In this document: one piece after another, positions 8,320 through 17,346 of the stretch
How the letters are laid out: the number at the start of each line of letters is the position of its first letter
How positions within the stretch are numbered: position 1 is the stretch's first letter
From: Bacillus sp. FJAT-45350
GTDB taxonomy: Bacteria; Bacillota; Bacilli; Bacillales; NISU01
Assembly: GCF_002335805.1 (NCBI RefSeq)
Contig: NZ_NISU01000001.1
Coordinates: forward strand, 1,558,079-1,622,078
Length of the DNA: 64,000 nt
Direction: 5' to 3'
Notes under the pieces: generated by a model
Told to the model about the DNA's origin: nothing
Database searches by the model: none
Seen by the model: only the letters and a program-made list of their open reading frames with translations
Translations under genes and position numbers: made by a program

Positions 8320-8400
8320 TGTCACACTCCCCTTTATGTCATCCCTTTAATTCAAGATATGCTCTAAGAGGAGGATGGAGAACATTGAATCAACTATTTG

Positions 8401-8703
8401 TTAATCAAATCGTGTAGTTTTTATTCCATCAATGATTTCTTCAAGCTCAATTGTAAAATTTAATTGTAATGGACCAGGAAGTAATTCTTGTATTTGTTTA
8501 ACATCTTCTAGTTTCTCTGCATCCTCAAGGCTACTGGGTTTCGGCTCTAATGAAATAAACCATTTCTTGAAAACATCCACAAATTCATAAAAATGTCGCT
8601 CAAATCGTTCAGCCCATTCTGCTCCTTCATCCCCTGACGTTTTTTGCATCATAGACCAATCATCTAGCGCAGTTTGTAATGCCGACTTGACTGATTCATT
8701 CAT
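8401..8703 (-). CDS. Small acidic protein of unknown function
   Basis: 100 aa, helical and acidic, starting MNESVKSALQTALDDWSMMQ and rich in Trp/Phe (HFYEFVDVFKKWFISL). No motif is recognised. The ATG has GGGAGAGAG directly upstream, and the gene begins only 13 bases after the stop of the amine oxidase gene, so the two are almost certainly in one operon. Confidence 0.65.
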   Translation of the reverse strand: MNESVKSALQTALDDWSMMQKTSGDEGAEWAERFERHFYEFVDVFKKWFISLEPKPSSLEDAEKLEDVKQIQELLPGPLQLNFTIELEEIIDGIKTTRFD

Positions 8704-8716
8704 CGTTCTCTCTCCC

Positions 8717-10054
8717 TTATTGAATTGATTGAATAACTTCTAATGCTGCTCGTTCGCCAGATTGGACAGCACCTTCCATATAAAGTCTCCACTCTGTTGC
8801 TGTTTCTGAACCTGCCCAATGCAATGGACCAATTGGTTCCATCATAGCATGTTGAAATTGAGTGATCACACCTGGTGCCAAATGTGCACCGTAGCCTCCT
8901 CTTGACCAAGCGTCCTCTGTCCAGTCTTTTTCAAAATAATAAAGTGGCTTTCCTGCTTTTTCCCCAAATAAATATTCTAGGTCCATTAACACGAGCTTTT
9001 GTCTAATGCTCGGTGATTTACTCCCTAAATCTCGTGCATATTTACTGCAAATTAGAGCTGTTAAAATCCCTTCTTTTTGATTAGGGTGTGAGCTATCAAA
9101 TGTTGTATGAACGTATCCTTGATCCATATAAGCATTACCATTTAATTTAGCCTTCCTCCAAAAAGGATTATCATAGACAACGATACATTTTATCACAGCC
9201 GATTGACCAACTCTTTGTGTAAACTGATCACGTATTGCTGGTAGCGCGGGATGATAGTTCAACCGACTAGCTAGAGGGATTGGCAAAGTAATAATCGCTC
9301 GTTTAGCTTTGAATGTTTGCCTTTGGGAATAGATGTATACCTCGTTTTTAGTCCATTCCACCTTCTCTGCTGGCGTGTCCAATAGTAAATCGGAAGTTAG
9401 TTTATTGGCTATTCTAGTAACGAGTTCTTGAGCCCCTTCTTTAATCCAGAAGTCTTCCCCTTTTAAAATTTCTTGAAAGCCACCTGCAGATTGAACATTC
9501 CATAAAATATCAAGGAGTGATACCTCAGTTAAATCGTTGCATAATGATTCTTCTAGTACCGTTCTGAAAAAGGATTTACCTACCTTGCTTTTCATTTCGT
9601 CTATTATGCCATTCATTGTAACTGAGTCATGTTTAATTGCATCTTTTCCGTTCCATGGTCGATCAGTTGGTACATGCTTATATAGCTTTTTCATCTTCTT
9701 CAGCATCGTATATAAATCATAAAGGGAATAGAAAGAAAAAGGTGGTGCGTTTCGTTTCGTCATCATTCTTTTACCCATGAAATCATATAGAGTGTTCCCT
9801 TTTTTATAAGTTGGGACAAGCGTTAATCCAAACTCATTAATGAGTGCTTGCATACGCTTTTGGTTCGGGTTAATCCATTGTGCTCCAAGGTCAATGCAGA
9901 AATTATGGTAGTTAACCGAATGGACTCTACCACCTACACGAGCTTGAGCTTCAAGTATTAGTACTCGGTACCCCTGCTTTTTTAAATAATATGCTGACGT
10001 TAATCCAGATAAACCAGCACCGATAATAATTGCATCATATGTAGTCACAACCAC
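8717..10054 (-). CDS. Flavin monoamine oxidase family protein
   Basis: 445 aa. The N-terminal FAD-binding Rossmann motif IIIGAGLSGLTSAYYLKKQG (Gly12, Gly14, Gly17) is followed by the acidic strand end ILEAQARVGGR. The C-terminal FAD motif HWAGSETATEWRLYMEGAVQSGERAA is intact. This is the monoamine oxidase/amino-acid oxidase class that oxidises amines to imines with H2O2 release; the substrate cannot be told from sequence. There is no signal peptide, so it should be cytoplasmic. It is the first gene of a pair with the 100-aa protein at 8401. Confidence 0.88.
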   Translation of the reverse strand: MVVTTYDAIIIGAGLSGLTSAYYLKKQGYRVLILEAQARVGGRVHSVNYHNFCIDLGAQWINPNQKRMQALINEFGLTLVPTYKKGNTLYDFMGKRMMTKRNAPPFSFYSLYDLYTMLKKMKKLYKHVPTDRPWNGKDAIKHDSVTMNGIIDEMKSKVGKSFFRTVLEESLCNDLTEVSLLDILWNVQSAGGFQEILKGEDFWIKEGAQELVTRIANKLTSDLLLDTPAEKVEWTKNEVYIYSQRQTFKAKRAIITLPIPLASRLNYHPALPAIRDQFTQRVGQSAVIKCIVVYDNPFWRKAKLNGNAYMDQGYVHTTFDSSHPNQKEGILTALICSKYARDLGSKSPSIRQKLVLMDLEYLFGEKAGKPLYYFEKDWTEDAWSRGGYGAHLAPGVITQFQHAMMEPIGPLHWAGSETATEWRLYMEGAVQSGERAALEVIQSIQ

Positions 10055-10135
10055 CCACCTACCTTTAAATTAATAGTAAGTGAATATATTGTTTCCGAGT
10101 ATTAGCAACTTACTCTCTTTAAAATTATTATAAAA

Positions 10136-10171
10136 AGTGTATCTCCAATTAATATGTTTGGAGATACACTT
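10136..10171 (-). terminator. Terminator after pepF
   Basis: Stem AAGTGTATCTCC / GGAGATACACTT with a T-run on the minus strand (CTTTTTATAA), just after the pepF stop. Confidence 0.85.
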
Positions 10172-10182
10172 TGTAGGTTTTA

Positions 10183-11970
10183 TTATAATTCTGCAAACTC
10201 ATTAACTAGTTCGCTAAAGATAGACAAGGCATTTTGTATCGGTTCTGGTGTAGTTAAGTCAACACCTGTCGCCTTTAACAGCTCAAGAGGATAATCAGAG
10301 CTTCCACTTTTCAGGAATGTTAAATAACGCTCAAGTGTATCACTATCACCTTCAAGAAGCTTATCAGCAATATGAATTGCTGAAGCATAGCCAGTTGCAT
10401 ATTTATAGACGTAGAACGGACGATAAAAATGCGGTATTCGAGACCAGCCAAATTTCACTTCATCATCAAATACGAGCTCATCACCATTAAACACTCTAAA
10501 TAATTGCTCATAGATTGTGTTAAACACTTCAGCATTTAATGGCTCACCTTGCTCGGATTTTTCGTGTGTAATTTTTTCAAATTCAGAAAACATCACTTGT
10601 GTAAACATCGTTCCTTTAAAGCTATCAATAAAATGATTTAGGAGATGTTTTTTCATGTGCTTATCTTCTGTTTCTTTTAGCAAGTATCGAATAAGTAGAA
10701 TTTCATTCACAGTTGAAGCTACCTCAGCAACAAAAATAGAATAGCCTGCACTTATCTGTGGCTGGTGTTTTGAACTTAAATAGGAATGCATCCCATGCCC
10801 ACATTCATGAGTGAGAGTAAAGAGACTATCTAAATCATCTTGATGATTTAATAAGATAAAAGGATGGACTCCGTATAAGCCTAGGTTATAAGCACCTGAC
10901 CGCTTTCCAGGTGTTTCCCTAACATCAAAATATCTTTTCTCCTTAAAGCTACGAAGTGTTGAAACATACTCTTCACCAAGAGGGGCTAGACTTTTTAACA
11001 TCGTATCATAAGCATCGTCAAAAGAAATTTCTTGTTTTACATCTTTTACTAATGGAACAGCTATGTCATACGCTCGTAATTCATCTAATTGCAGAATATC
11101 TTTACGTAATTTCATATAACGATGCATCGGCTCAATATTTTCTTTTGTCGCCTTAATGAGATTGTCATATACTTCTTTTGGAACCATATCACCAAATAAT
11201 GATTTTTCTAATGCAGTTGGATAATTTCTCATCTTTGCCATAAGTACATTATTCTTAATAGCAGCAGATAATGTTGATGCAATGGTATTTTGGAGCTGAA
11301 CATATGGTTTGTAGTAGGCTTTATAGGCTTCTATACGAGTATCACGGTTATCGTCCTCGATTAACTTTGAATACATTCCTCTAGTAAGCTCTACCTTTTC
11401 TCCGTCCTTGTTTGTAACGTCGCCAAATTTAATATCAGCGTTATTTATCATACCGAATGTATTTCTTGGTGCCGAAAAGGCCTCCCCCATTTGTGAAAGT
11501 ACTTCTTCTTTTTCCTTGCTTAGTACATGAGCTTTGTATCGATACAACTCATACAAATCGTCTTCAAAATACTTTAGACCTTGCACTTCTTCTATCCATG
11601 ACTGTAACGTCTTTTCTTCAAGGCTAAGTAAAAATGGATTAAAAAAGGCTGTTGCTGCACTGAGCTTTTGACCAAGCTGACTTGCACGATCAAGTAATGC
11701 CTGTGACGCTGTGACACGTGTATCTAAATCAACCTGTAGCATAGCATACACGTATAGTTTTTTATAAACCATACCGAGTTCTTCGCCAAGAGATAAGTAA
11801 GAATACAAGTCATTAGCTCCGTGAATTGCTCCATCAAACTTTTTGACGTCGTCAATCATATTACCAACTTTTTTGAAATCCTCTTCCCAGCTCTGTAAAT
11901 TAGGATAAATATCTTCTAAGTTCCACTTTTCATTCAAAGGTACTTCTTCTCGAGACTTATATGCAGTCAT
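10183..11970 (-). CDS. pepF: Oligoendopeptidase F
   Basis: 595 aa from the ATG at 11970, which has AAAGGGG upstream; the open frame extends 31 codons further without a ribosome binding site. It is a zinc metallopeptidase of family M3B. The zinc motif is HECGH (His388, Glu389, His392), followed by the conserved VAEVASTVNE that gives the third ligand. The N-terminal domain (WNLEDIYPNLQSWEEDF) and the end (FYRPFYVYKYATGYASA) are typical. It degrades oligopeptides in the cytoplasm, and Bacillus homologues affect sporulation when overproduced. It is a single gene with its own terminator. Confidence 0.93.
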   Translation of the reverse strand: MTAYKSREEVPLNEKWNLEDIYPNLQSWEEDFKKVGNMIDDVKKFDGAIHGANDLYSYLSLGEELGMVYKKLYVYAMLQVDLDTRVTASQALLDRASQLGQKLSAATAFFNPFLLSLEEKTLQSWIEEVQGLKYFEDDLYELYRYKAHVLSKEKEEVLSQMGEAFSAPRNTFGMINNADIKFGDVTNKDGEKVELTRGMYSKLIEDDNRDTRIEAYKAYYKPYVQLQNTIASTLSAAIKNNVLMAKMRNYPTALEKSLFGDMVPKEVYDNLIKATKENIEPMHRYMKLRKDILQLDELRAYDIAVPLVKDVKQEISFDDAYDTMLKSLAPLGEEYVSTLRSFKEKRYFDVRETPGKRSGAYNLGLYGVHPFILLNHQDDLDSLFTLTHECGHGMHSYLSSKHQPQISAGYSIFVAEVASTVNEILLIRYLLKETEDKHMKKHLLNHFIDSFKGTMFTQVMFSEFEKITHEKSEQGEPLNAEVFNTIYEQLFRVFNGDELVFDDEVKFGWSRIPHFYRPFYVYKYATGYASAIHIADKLLEGDSDTLERYLTFLKSGSSDYPLELLKATGVDLTTPEPIQNALSIFSELVNEFAEL

Positions 11971-12219
11971 TAAATAACCCCTTTCTGTAGTAGATACCGT
12001 CTTATTAGGAGTACACAATAATAGAGAGCTTATATTCACAAAGGTTTGCTCGTTTATAGACATATATAAAAATGTGTATAGTCTCTATAAATATTGTATG
12101 ACCAATTTTAGCATAATTATGAAGGATTGGATAAGACAAGTAATATTGATACTTACGTAACGGCGAATGCCTTAATTCACGATAATTAGGCAAACGTCCA
12201 ACCATATCCCTTTACGATA

Positions 12220-12228
12220 CATATGGTA
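12220..12228 (+). promoter_or_regulatory. Sigma-K/E-like -10 box
   Basis: CATATGGTA fits the mother-cell -10 consensus CATANNNTA, with AC at 12201-12202 where a sigma-K -35 would sit. The start codon of the YjcZ-like gene is 33 bases downstream. Confidence 0.45.
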
Positions 12229-12260
12229 TTAATGTAACACAGCTTAGGAGGTGTTATTGA

Positions 12261-12335
12261 ATGCATAACAGTTTTGCGTTAATCGTTGTGTTGTTCATCT
12301 TGTTAATTATCGTTGGTTCTGCATACGTTGCCTAA
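12261..12335 (+). CDS. YjcZ/SscA-type mini-protein, probable spore assembly factor
   Basis: Only 24 aa: MHNSFALIVVLF, ILLIIVGSAYVA. The run FALIVVLFILLIIVG is the signature of the YjcZ family of tiny sporulation proteins; B. subtilis SscA belongs to this group and is needed for normal coat assembly. The usual glycine-rich head is absent here. An excellent AGGAGGTG ribosome binding site lies eight bases upstream, and a sigma-K/E-like -10 box lies at 12220. The 410-base gap 12064-12475 otherwise holds only the promoter region and a terminator. Confidence 0.75.
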   Translation: MHNSFALIVVLFILLIIVGSAYVA

Positions 12336-12364
12336 TATGTAACGTCTGAAGGTTAACGAATTAA

Positions 12365-12410
12365 AGGGGTTGTGACATTAGGTCGATTTTTACCTGTTGG
12401 CACAACCCCT
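12365..12410 (+). terminator. Possible terminator after the YjcZ-type gene
   Basis: AGGGGTTGTG / CACAACCCCT arms with an internal loop; no strong T-run follows, so termination is less certain. Confidence 0.45.
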
Positions 12411-12475
12411 AAGTATTGCCCGAAGTCATGAGCACAACTTTATTGAGTGGTCTATTGTGACACATTTACATACAC

Positions 12476-12712
12476 TTATTTCACTGTTGTTTCTATAAAT
12501 GAACAGACTTCTTCAGGGTCATTAATATATTTTTCAGCGTAAATTTGACTAGTTTCAGGGTCAAATACAATTGCTTTAAATTTGTCCTCCTCATAACGGA
12601 GTTCAACTGCATCACCTAAGTCCTCAGGGGGACGTACAATATCAAATATTTCAACAGAAGATTGTCCATTTTTCACTTTCTCTACTTTGTTTGTAATTTC
12701 TTTTTTATCCAT
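12476..12712 (-). CDS. Small acidic protein of unknown function
   Basis: 78 aa starting at the ATG at 12712, with AAAGGA eight bases upstream; the open frame could start earlier but without a ribosome binding site. Sequence: a charged start (DKKEITNKVEKVKNG), IVRPPEDLGDAVELRYEEDKFKAIVFD and AEKYINDPEEVCSFIETTVK. It looks like a small mixed alpha/beta cytoplasmic protein. It is not recognised. It lies downstream of the UPF0316 gene but is separated from it by that gene's terminator. Confidence 0.6.
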   Translation of the reverse strand: MDKKEITNKVEKVKNGQSSVEIFDIVRPPEDLGDAVELRYEEDKFKAIVFDPETSQIYAEKYINDPEEVCSFIETTVK

Positions 12713-12785
12713 GAGACTCATCCTTTCGCCAGAAGTATTGATCATATCGTTTGAATAGTAGAAGATTTTCATTCAGTAAAAAGAA

Positions 12786-12828
12786 AGAGGCTGATTCAAA
12801 AGGTGGGTTACCTTTTGAGTCAGCCTCT
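12786..12828 (-). terminator. Terminator after the UPF0316 gene
   Basis: AGAGGCTGA..TCAAAAGG / CCTTTTGA.TCAGCCTCT long stem, then TTCTTTTT on the minus strand. Confidence 0.85.
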
Positions 12829-12839
12829 AAATCTATTTA

Positions 12840-13412
12840 TTACATTGCTTTATGATTTGATTCTTCATTTCGTTGTTTTTTCTTGAGGAAGAGTTCGCGT
12901 CGTTTCTTCATCGCTTTTGTTATATAACCACCTTGGAAACTCCGTGGTTCATAAGATGCAACGAACGCAGATGGTTCATACTGACTTATTAGCCTATAAA
13001 ATTCTTTTTCTCTATCTCTTCTAGCTGTACAATATAACAGAAACCTTGTTGAATTCATACCATCTACTTCACTAGTGGAAACACTGAATCCAACCTCTCT
13101 CAGCTTGTTTGTAAGCTCGTCATTTCTAACTGGTATGTTTGCTTCTATTGTCACATAGCCAATTGCAAGCTTTTCTTCTAGCATTCCACCAAGGTAAACA
13201 CCAATACCGAAGCCAAGCGCATAGGCAACCATACTCATATAATTAGTGAGGTCACTAAAAATCATTCCTAAAGCACCAACAAAGATGATACCTTCTAAAA
13301 TTCCCATTGCAGCAGCTTGTGTCTTTAACCCTTTAACAACAAAAATTGTTCTAAGAGTTAGAATTGGGACATAAAAAAGCTGTGCTACAAAAATGATAAT
13401 TACTTGCAACAT
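12840..13412 (-). CDS. UPF0316 (DUF2179) membrane protein
   Basis: 190 aa from the ATG at 13412 (AAGGAAG six bases upstream; the ATG two codons earlier would overlap the ribosome binding site). Three hydrophobic segments (about residues 2-22, 35-55 and 58-78) form the N-terminal part, with the family text [14 protein letters not shown] and [21 protein letters not shown] soluble DUF2179 domain follows ([15 protein letters not shown].., [23 protein letters not shown]). A basic tail ends the protein. B. subtilis YebE belongs to this family; the function is unknown, and the soluble domain resembles ligand-binding modules of other YitT-type proteins. Confidence 0.88.
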   Translation of the reverse strand: MLQVIIIFVAQLFYVPILTLRTIFVVKGLKTQAAAMGILEGIIFVGALGMIFSDLTNYMSMVAYALGFGIGVYLGGMLEEKLAIGYVTIEANIPVRNDELTNKLREVGFSVSTSEVDGMNSTRFLLYCTARRDREKEFYRLISQYEPSAFVASYEPRSFQGGYITKAMKKRRELFLKKKQRNEESNHKAM

Positions 13413-13661
13413 ACCCATCTTCCTTTCCGGTAATTCAATACCACGCGGTAAGTGTAACAGAAATTTCTCACTGAGAGAACAATCATTTTATAAAAATAAA
13501 ATGATTCTACAAAAAATTATTTCATCATACCCCTTTAATCTCCTAATATGTATAAACTATACAATTTGTTCAAGAACTATTGGAGAAGTTACAAAAATAA
13601 CTATAAGTTCGCTTAAAGTGTTATAAAGCATAAAGCAATTAATCACATCTAATACAAAACG

Positions 13662-13692
13662 AAACTGAGTGAGGAAGATTCCCACTCAGTTT
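13662..13692 (-). terminator. Terminator after the P1 peptidase gene
   Basis: AAACTGAGTG / CACTCAGTTT stem overlapping the gene end. The gap 13419-13661 upstream of it is AT-rich and holds no gene I can support. Confidence 0.75.
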
Positions 13693-14752
13693 TTCTTTGT
13701 TATTGTGTGATATGGAAACGCTTCAACAACTCTCCCCATTCGTCCTTCGGTAGTTGTCGCTTTCGTTAATGAATTAAGTATAGCTTCTTCAGTCGATTCT
13801 ACTGTGGCTTGAAATAAGGAATTCATAGTAGTTGAATCATCCCTTACTTGTATCGAAGTTTCGTTAGCTGTTTTAGGGCAATGTGAGAACGATTGTGCTG
13901 TAGAAAAGGCAATCGCGATATCTCCACTACCATTACTAGCATGACTACCTGTTCTTCCTAAACCAATTGTTGTTCGCTTTGCAATACGTTTCAGTTGTCT
14001 GTCTGATACAGGCGCATCTGTAGCAACGATAATCATAATGGACCCGTTTAAGTATTGAGAGGTTCTTGTAATTTATCCTCCGTACGATTATATTGCCAGT
14101 AACGAAAATCTTCTCTTTTACCAAAGTTTGTTAAGACAAGTGTTGCTAAAGTGTAGGTTTCTTCGTATTCAGTTGTAATTATTCGTGATGATGTGCCAAT
14201 ACCACCTTTATATCCAAAACAGACCATACCAGTTCCTGCACCAACAGCCCCTTCTTCAACTGCATTGTTACTAGCTGCCTCTATTGCTTCTATTGCATGT
14301 TCAGGATTCACAGGAAATGACCGAATGGAATTTAAATAGCTGTCGTTACATTCTCCAACAACAATATTAATCGTACCAGTTGTATCACCAATTTCTTCAT
14401 TTTTCTTTAACATATATTCAAGAGCCCCTTGTGTTGCAGCAGGTACGCCAAACGTATTTGTAAGTAGAATAGGAGCTTCAATGACGCCAAGTTCTTCAAC
14501 TTGTACTAAACCAGTCGTTTTTCCGAAACCATTAATAACATAGTGAGCAGCAGGTACCTTATCTTGAAAAAGATTTCCTGAGTGTGGGAGAATCGCTGTT
14601 ATACCTGAGCAAATCGCTTCGTTGTTCTCAAGATTTTTTTTAAGTGTCACTTGTCCAACTTTAATATTACTCACATCTGTTATACAGTTTTTCTTACCTG
14701 TTGGTAATTTTCCTATTGTAACTCCTAACTCTCTAAGCTTTACTCGTTTCAC
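13686..14752 (-). pseudogene. P1 family (DmpA/BapA) peptidase, split by a frameshift
   Basis: Two frames together make one P1-type self-processing aminopeptidase of about 355 residues. The first, 14752 down to 14048, covers KLPTGKKNCITDVSNIKVGQV to GGIGTSSRII. It stops at a TAA created where the codons ACT-TTA-AAC appear to have lost one T (about 14044). The second, from 14036, continues IIVATDAPVSDRQLKRIAKR and holds NGSGDIAIAFST; in family members a Ser in this loop is the catalytic nucleophile freed by autocleavage. The frames join precisely at the expected NGSIM. Upstream lies a RocB-like peptidase nine bases away. Either a real inactivation or a sequencing error. Confidence 0.85.
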
Positions 14753-14761
14753 TTGAACACC

Positions 14762-16393
14762 TCATTTATCATAACTAAACGCTGTATGTAATGCTTCTTC
14801 TAGGATTTGCTTTAAAGGTCCAAATGCATAACTAACATCTAGACGTTCTGTCCATTTATGGAGATCCTTCCCAATTGGTCCGATATTAATGACCGGTATG
14901 TTGATTTCATTCATAACCTCAAGTGGAATCGTATATCCTTTCCCCCATAGTGGCATGTTTTCCTTAAGTGCATTAAAGGTATGGATTGGTTTTTGTAAAC
15001 TTGTATAGCTAGAGTCTGAAACGCCAGGAAAAAAATGAATCGGCAGTATTTCCATGTGATACTGCTCCTTTGCAGTAGCGATTGCAGTTTGAACCATCCT
15101 CTTAATGACTGGTTCATTTGGGTTTGTCACAGCCGGGTAAAAAGGTGGTGCAAAAAACGGGATAATCATCGGCCATTTCTCTTGACATAAATGAGCAAGC
15201 TTATCAATCAGTTCAATTGTGAATTGACGGTCATCTTTATGAAGCTTATTTTGGTTAATGCTTTTGTAAACTTCTTCAATTTTTTCTAATCCGTATTTTG
15301 CTGTAACAAATGCTATAAGATCTTTACAACTATATGTATGTACTTGAAATTTTTTAGTTGAATTAATTTTCATGTGTTTGCTTCTTCGATGATTGTATGT
15401 CTCTTCAATTAAAGTGGCTGCCTTTTTTGAAACTTCGCATAATTGATCGTACAAATGATCAACTGGCTTATCCATTAAAAATAGATTAAACATAGTCACG
15501 GCATGATGGCTTACTACAGCTGAGTATTCCTTTTTTAAGCTTTCCTGAAGCATTGTCGTTGGTGGTGGAGTTGTCTCTCCTAAGAATTGTTCTGTAAAGT
15601 GGTGATTTAGCTCCATTTCACGTGTGATTTCAGCAACCATATAATTGGCATTTAACCCTGAAAACGGTTCGCCTACATGAGCTTCCTTCCCATAACAAAG
15701 GAATCCAGCATTTACTTTACCGATTGAACCAGTATAAAGATAATTACTGTCATCACCTGGGTATTGACTAAGTACAGGTTCAGAATTAAGACAAGCGGTT
15801 AATTGTAAGTTGTGTTTCTCTGCTAATGATTGAATGATAGGGACGGCTGTTCGCATCCCAACAGAGTTTGCTTCTTCATCACATACACTACAAAATAAGA
15901 TATTGCCTTCAAATGGGTTATCAGGTTGACTTGCTTTTTCTATTATTGATAAATGAAGAGCTATTCCTGATTTCATATCAAGTGTACCCCTCCCAAATAA
16001 CCATTCACTTCCTGATAATTCATTTGCTACGTTTTCAGGTAATGTTTCAGGATGTTCATAGAAGTAATCTGTCAATTGTTCTGCGTCAAATGCGATAGAT
16101 TCAAATGGGCCATAATCTTTAACACCTACCACATCAAAATGACTTACTAATACGACGGTTCTCTTATTATTGCTAGATGTTTTCACTAAAGACGTAATCA
16201 CCTGACGATTATCCTCTGTATGGTGAAGTTGTAAATAATCAGGGTTTTCCTGAAAGTAAGGTAATGAGTGTAGAAGTTCATATATATGTTCACTCATTCG
16301 ATTCTCATCTAGTGAACTAGTAACACTTGGTATCCGTACAAGTGATTGTACTAGCTTTTTTAATTGCTCTTTCGACTGCCAGTTAAGCTCCAT
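14762..16393 (-). CDS. M20 family peptidase, RocB-like
   Basis: 543 aa, the length of the RocB branch of M20 metallopeptidases. Metal-site motifs are in order: SHFDVVG (His85, Asp87), GRGTLDMKSG (Asp139) and CDEEANS (Glu173 catalytic, Glu174). It is likely cytoplasmic and hydrolyses an amide bond of a small substrate; RocB is linked to arginine use in B. subtilis, but its reaction is not settled. The start ATG lies behind AAAAGGGG. The stop is nine bases before the start of the frameshifted P1 peptidase, so the two would form a peptide- or amide-degrading operon. The coupling may now be lost through the frameshift downstream. Confidence 0.88.
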   Translation of the reverse strand: MELNWQSKEQLKKLVQSLVRIPSVTSSLDENRMSEHIYELLHSLPYFQENPDYLQLHHTEDNRQVITSLVKTSSNNKRTVVLVSHFDVVGVKDYGPFESIAFDAEQLTDYFYEHPETLPENVANELSGSEWLFGRGTLDMKSGIALHLSIIEKASQPDNPFEGNILFCSVCDEEANSVGMRTAVPIIQSLAEKHNLQLTACLNSEPVLSQYPGDDSNYLYTGSIGKVNAGFLCYGKEAHVGEPFSGLNANYMVAEITREMELNHHFTEQFLGETTPPPTTMLQESLKKEYSAVVSHHAVTMFNLFLMDKPVDHLYDQLCEVSKKAATLIEETYNHRRSKHMKINSTKKFQVHTYSCKDLIAFVTAKYGLEKIEEVYKSINQNKLHKDDRQFTIELIDKLAHLCQEKWPMIIPFFAPPFYPAVTNPNEPVIKRMVQTAIATAKEQYHMEILPIHFFPGVSDSSYTSLQKPIHTFNALKENMPLWGKGYTIPLEVMNEINIPVINIGPIGKDLHKWTERLDVSYAFGPLKQILEEALHTAFSYDK

Positions 16394-16438
16394 TCCCCTT
16401 TTCCCCCTTTAAGTAAGCTATTAATTAACCATTAACCA

Positions 16439-16897
16439 TTAGCAATTAACTATTAGTCCCCCTTTTTTCATATCTAGATGAGGAATTTTATCTTCTAAAT
16501 AAATTTCTGAAATTGGTTCGAATCCAAATGAACTATAAAACTCTTTTAAATAAGATTGTGCTTGAATTTTGATTACTTTTTCATCTAATTCTGTTTCTAA
16601 AAATTCGATAGCTCGTTCTAATAGTTCTCTTCCTAATCCGGAACCTCTAAACTCTTTTTTCACAATAATTCGTCCGATGGTTGCTTCTTTATAAATTATG
16701 TTGTGACGTAAAACTCGGGCATAGGCGATAATTTCCCCTTCATTTTCTTTAAAAAGATGATAAGCTGCTTGATCATAATCATCTAGTTCGTGATAGGGGC
16801 ATTGCTGCTCTACGACAAAGATAGATACTCGTTCTTTCATAATAGCGTACAACTCTTTAGTTGTTAGTTCTTCAAATTTTATTAGCTTCCATTCCAT
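16439..16897 (-). CDS. GNAT family N-acetyltransferase, ElaA-like
   Basis: 152 aa. The ElaA signature [38 protein letters not shown] is at the N-terminus, followed by the GNAT core. Acetyl-CoA binding motif A is [20 protein letters not shown], and motif B is [13 protein letters not shown]. It transfers an acetyl group to an unknown amine in the cytoplasm. The gene stands alone between the RocB-like gene and a divergent spore protein gene. The 45 bases after its stop are a degenerate ATTAACCATTA repeat, of no clear meaning. Confidence 0.88.
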   Translation of the reverse strand: MEWKLIKFEELTTKELYAIMKERVSIFVVEQQCPYHELDDYDQAAYHLFKENEGEIIAYARVLRHNIIYKEATIGRIIVKKEFRGSGLGRELLERAIEFLETELDEKVIKIQAQSYLKEFYSSFGFEPISEIYLEDKIPHLDMKKGGLIVNC

Positions 16898-17005
16898 CTT
16901 TATAGTTCTCCTTTTATATTGGGAATTTTTACTTTAATGAAAGTTGTATATTATGTTGGAAATGACACACGATATGGGTACACCATACAAAGGAGGTCTT
17001 TACAA

Positions 17006-17212
17006 ATGGCTAACAACAATAGTTCAAACAAATTAGTAGTGCCTGGAGTGCAACAAGCGCTAGACCAAATGAAGTATGAGATTGCACAAGAGTTTGGTGT
17101 TCAACCAAACGCAGATGCAACTTCACGAGCAAATGGTTCAGTTGGTGGAGAGATTACAAAGCGTCTCGTTCAAATGGCTGAGCAACAAATGAGTGGCTCT
17201 CAACAGCAATAG
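17006..17212 (+). CDS. Alpha/beta-type small acid-soluble spore protein
   Basis: 68 aa from the ATG at 17006, seven bases after AGGAGG; the longer frame is not real. Features of alpha/beta SASP are plain. [21 protein letters not shown] carries the GPR protease cleavage region, and [17 protein letters not shown] is the DNA-binding helix. These proteins coat spore DNA and protect it from UV and heat; they are degraded by GPR at germination. Expression is expected from a sigma-G promoter in the forespore; I could not place one with certainty in the 90 bases upstream. Confidence 0.95.
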   Translation: MANNNSSNKLVVPGVQQALDQMKYEIAQEFGVQPNADATSRANGSVGGEITKRLVQMAEQQMSGSQQQ

Positions 17213-17288
17213 TCAGCAACACCCACCTCAAACTAGCTAAATATAATGGATTATAGGAGCAGGTAACCCCTGCTTCTATACATAGTAA

Positions 17289-17342
17289 AAGGCTTTCTCA
17301 TTAGTGTCTACTTTTTTATAGTAGTGATCATGAGAAAGCCTT
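17289..17342. terminator. Bidirectional terminator between spore protein and pirin genes
   Basis: AAGGCTTTCTCAT / ATGAGAAAGCCTT stem with T-runs on both sides. Confidence 0.75.
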
Positions 17343-17346
17343 ATTT

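Noticed and set aside
14911-15117. Short minus-strand frame inside the M20 peptidase
   Set aside because: Out-of-frame shadow of a gene with intact metal-site motifs.
16410-16446. ATTAACCATTA short tandem repeat
   Set aside because: Brief, degenerate and AT-rich; likely simple-sequence drift without function.
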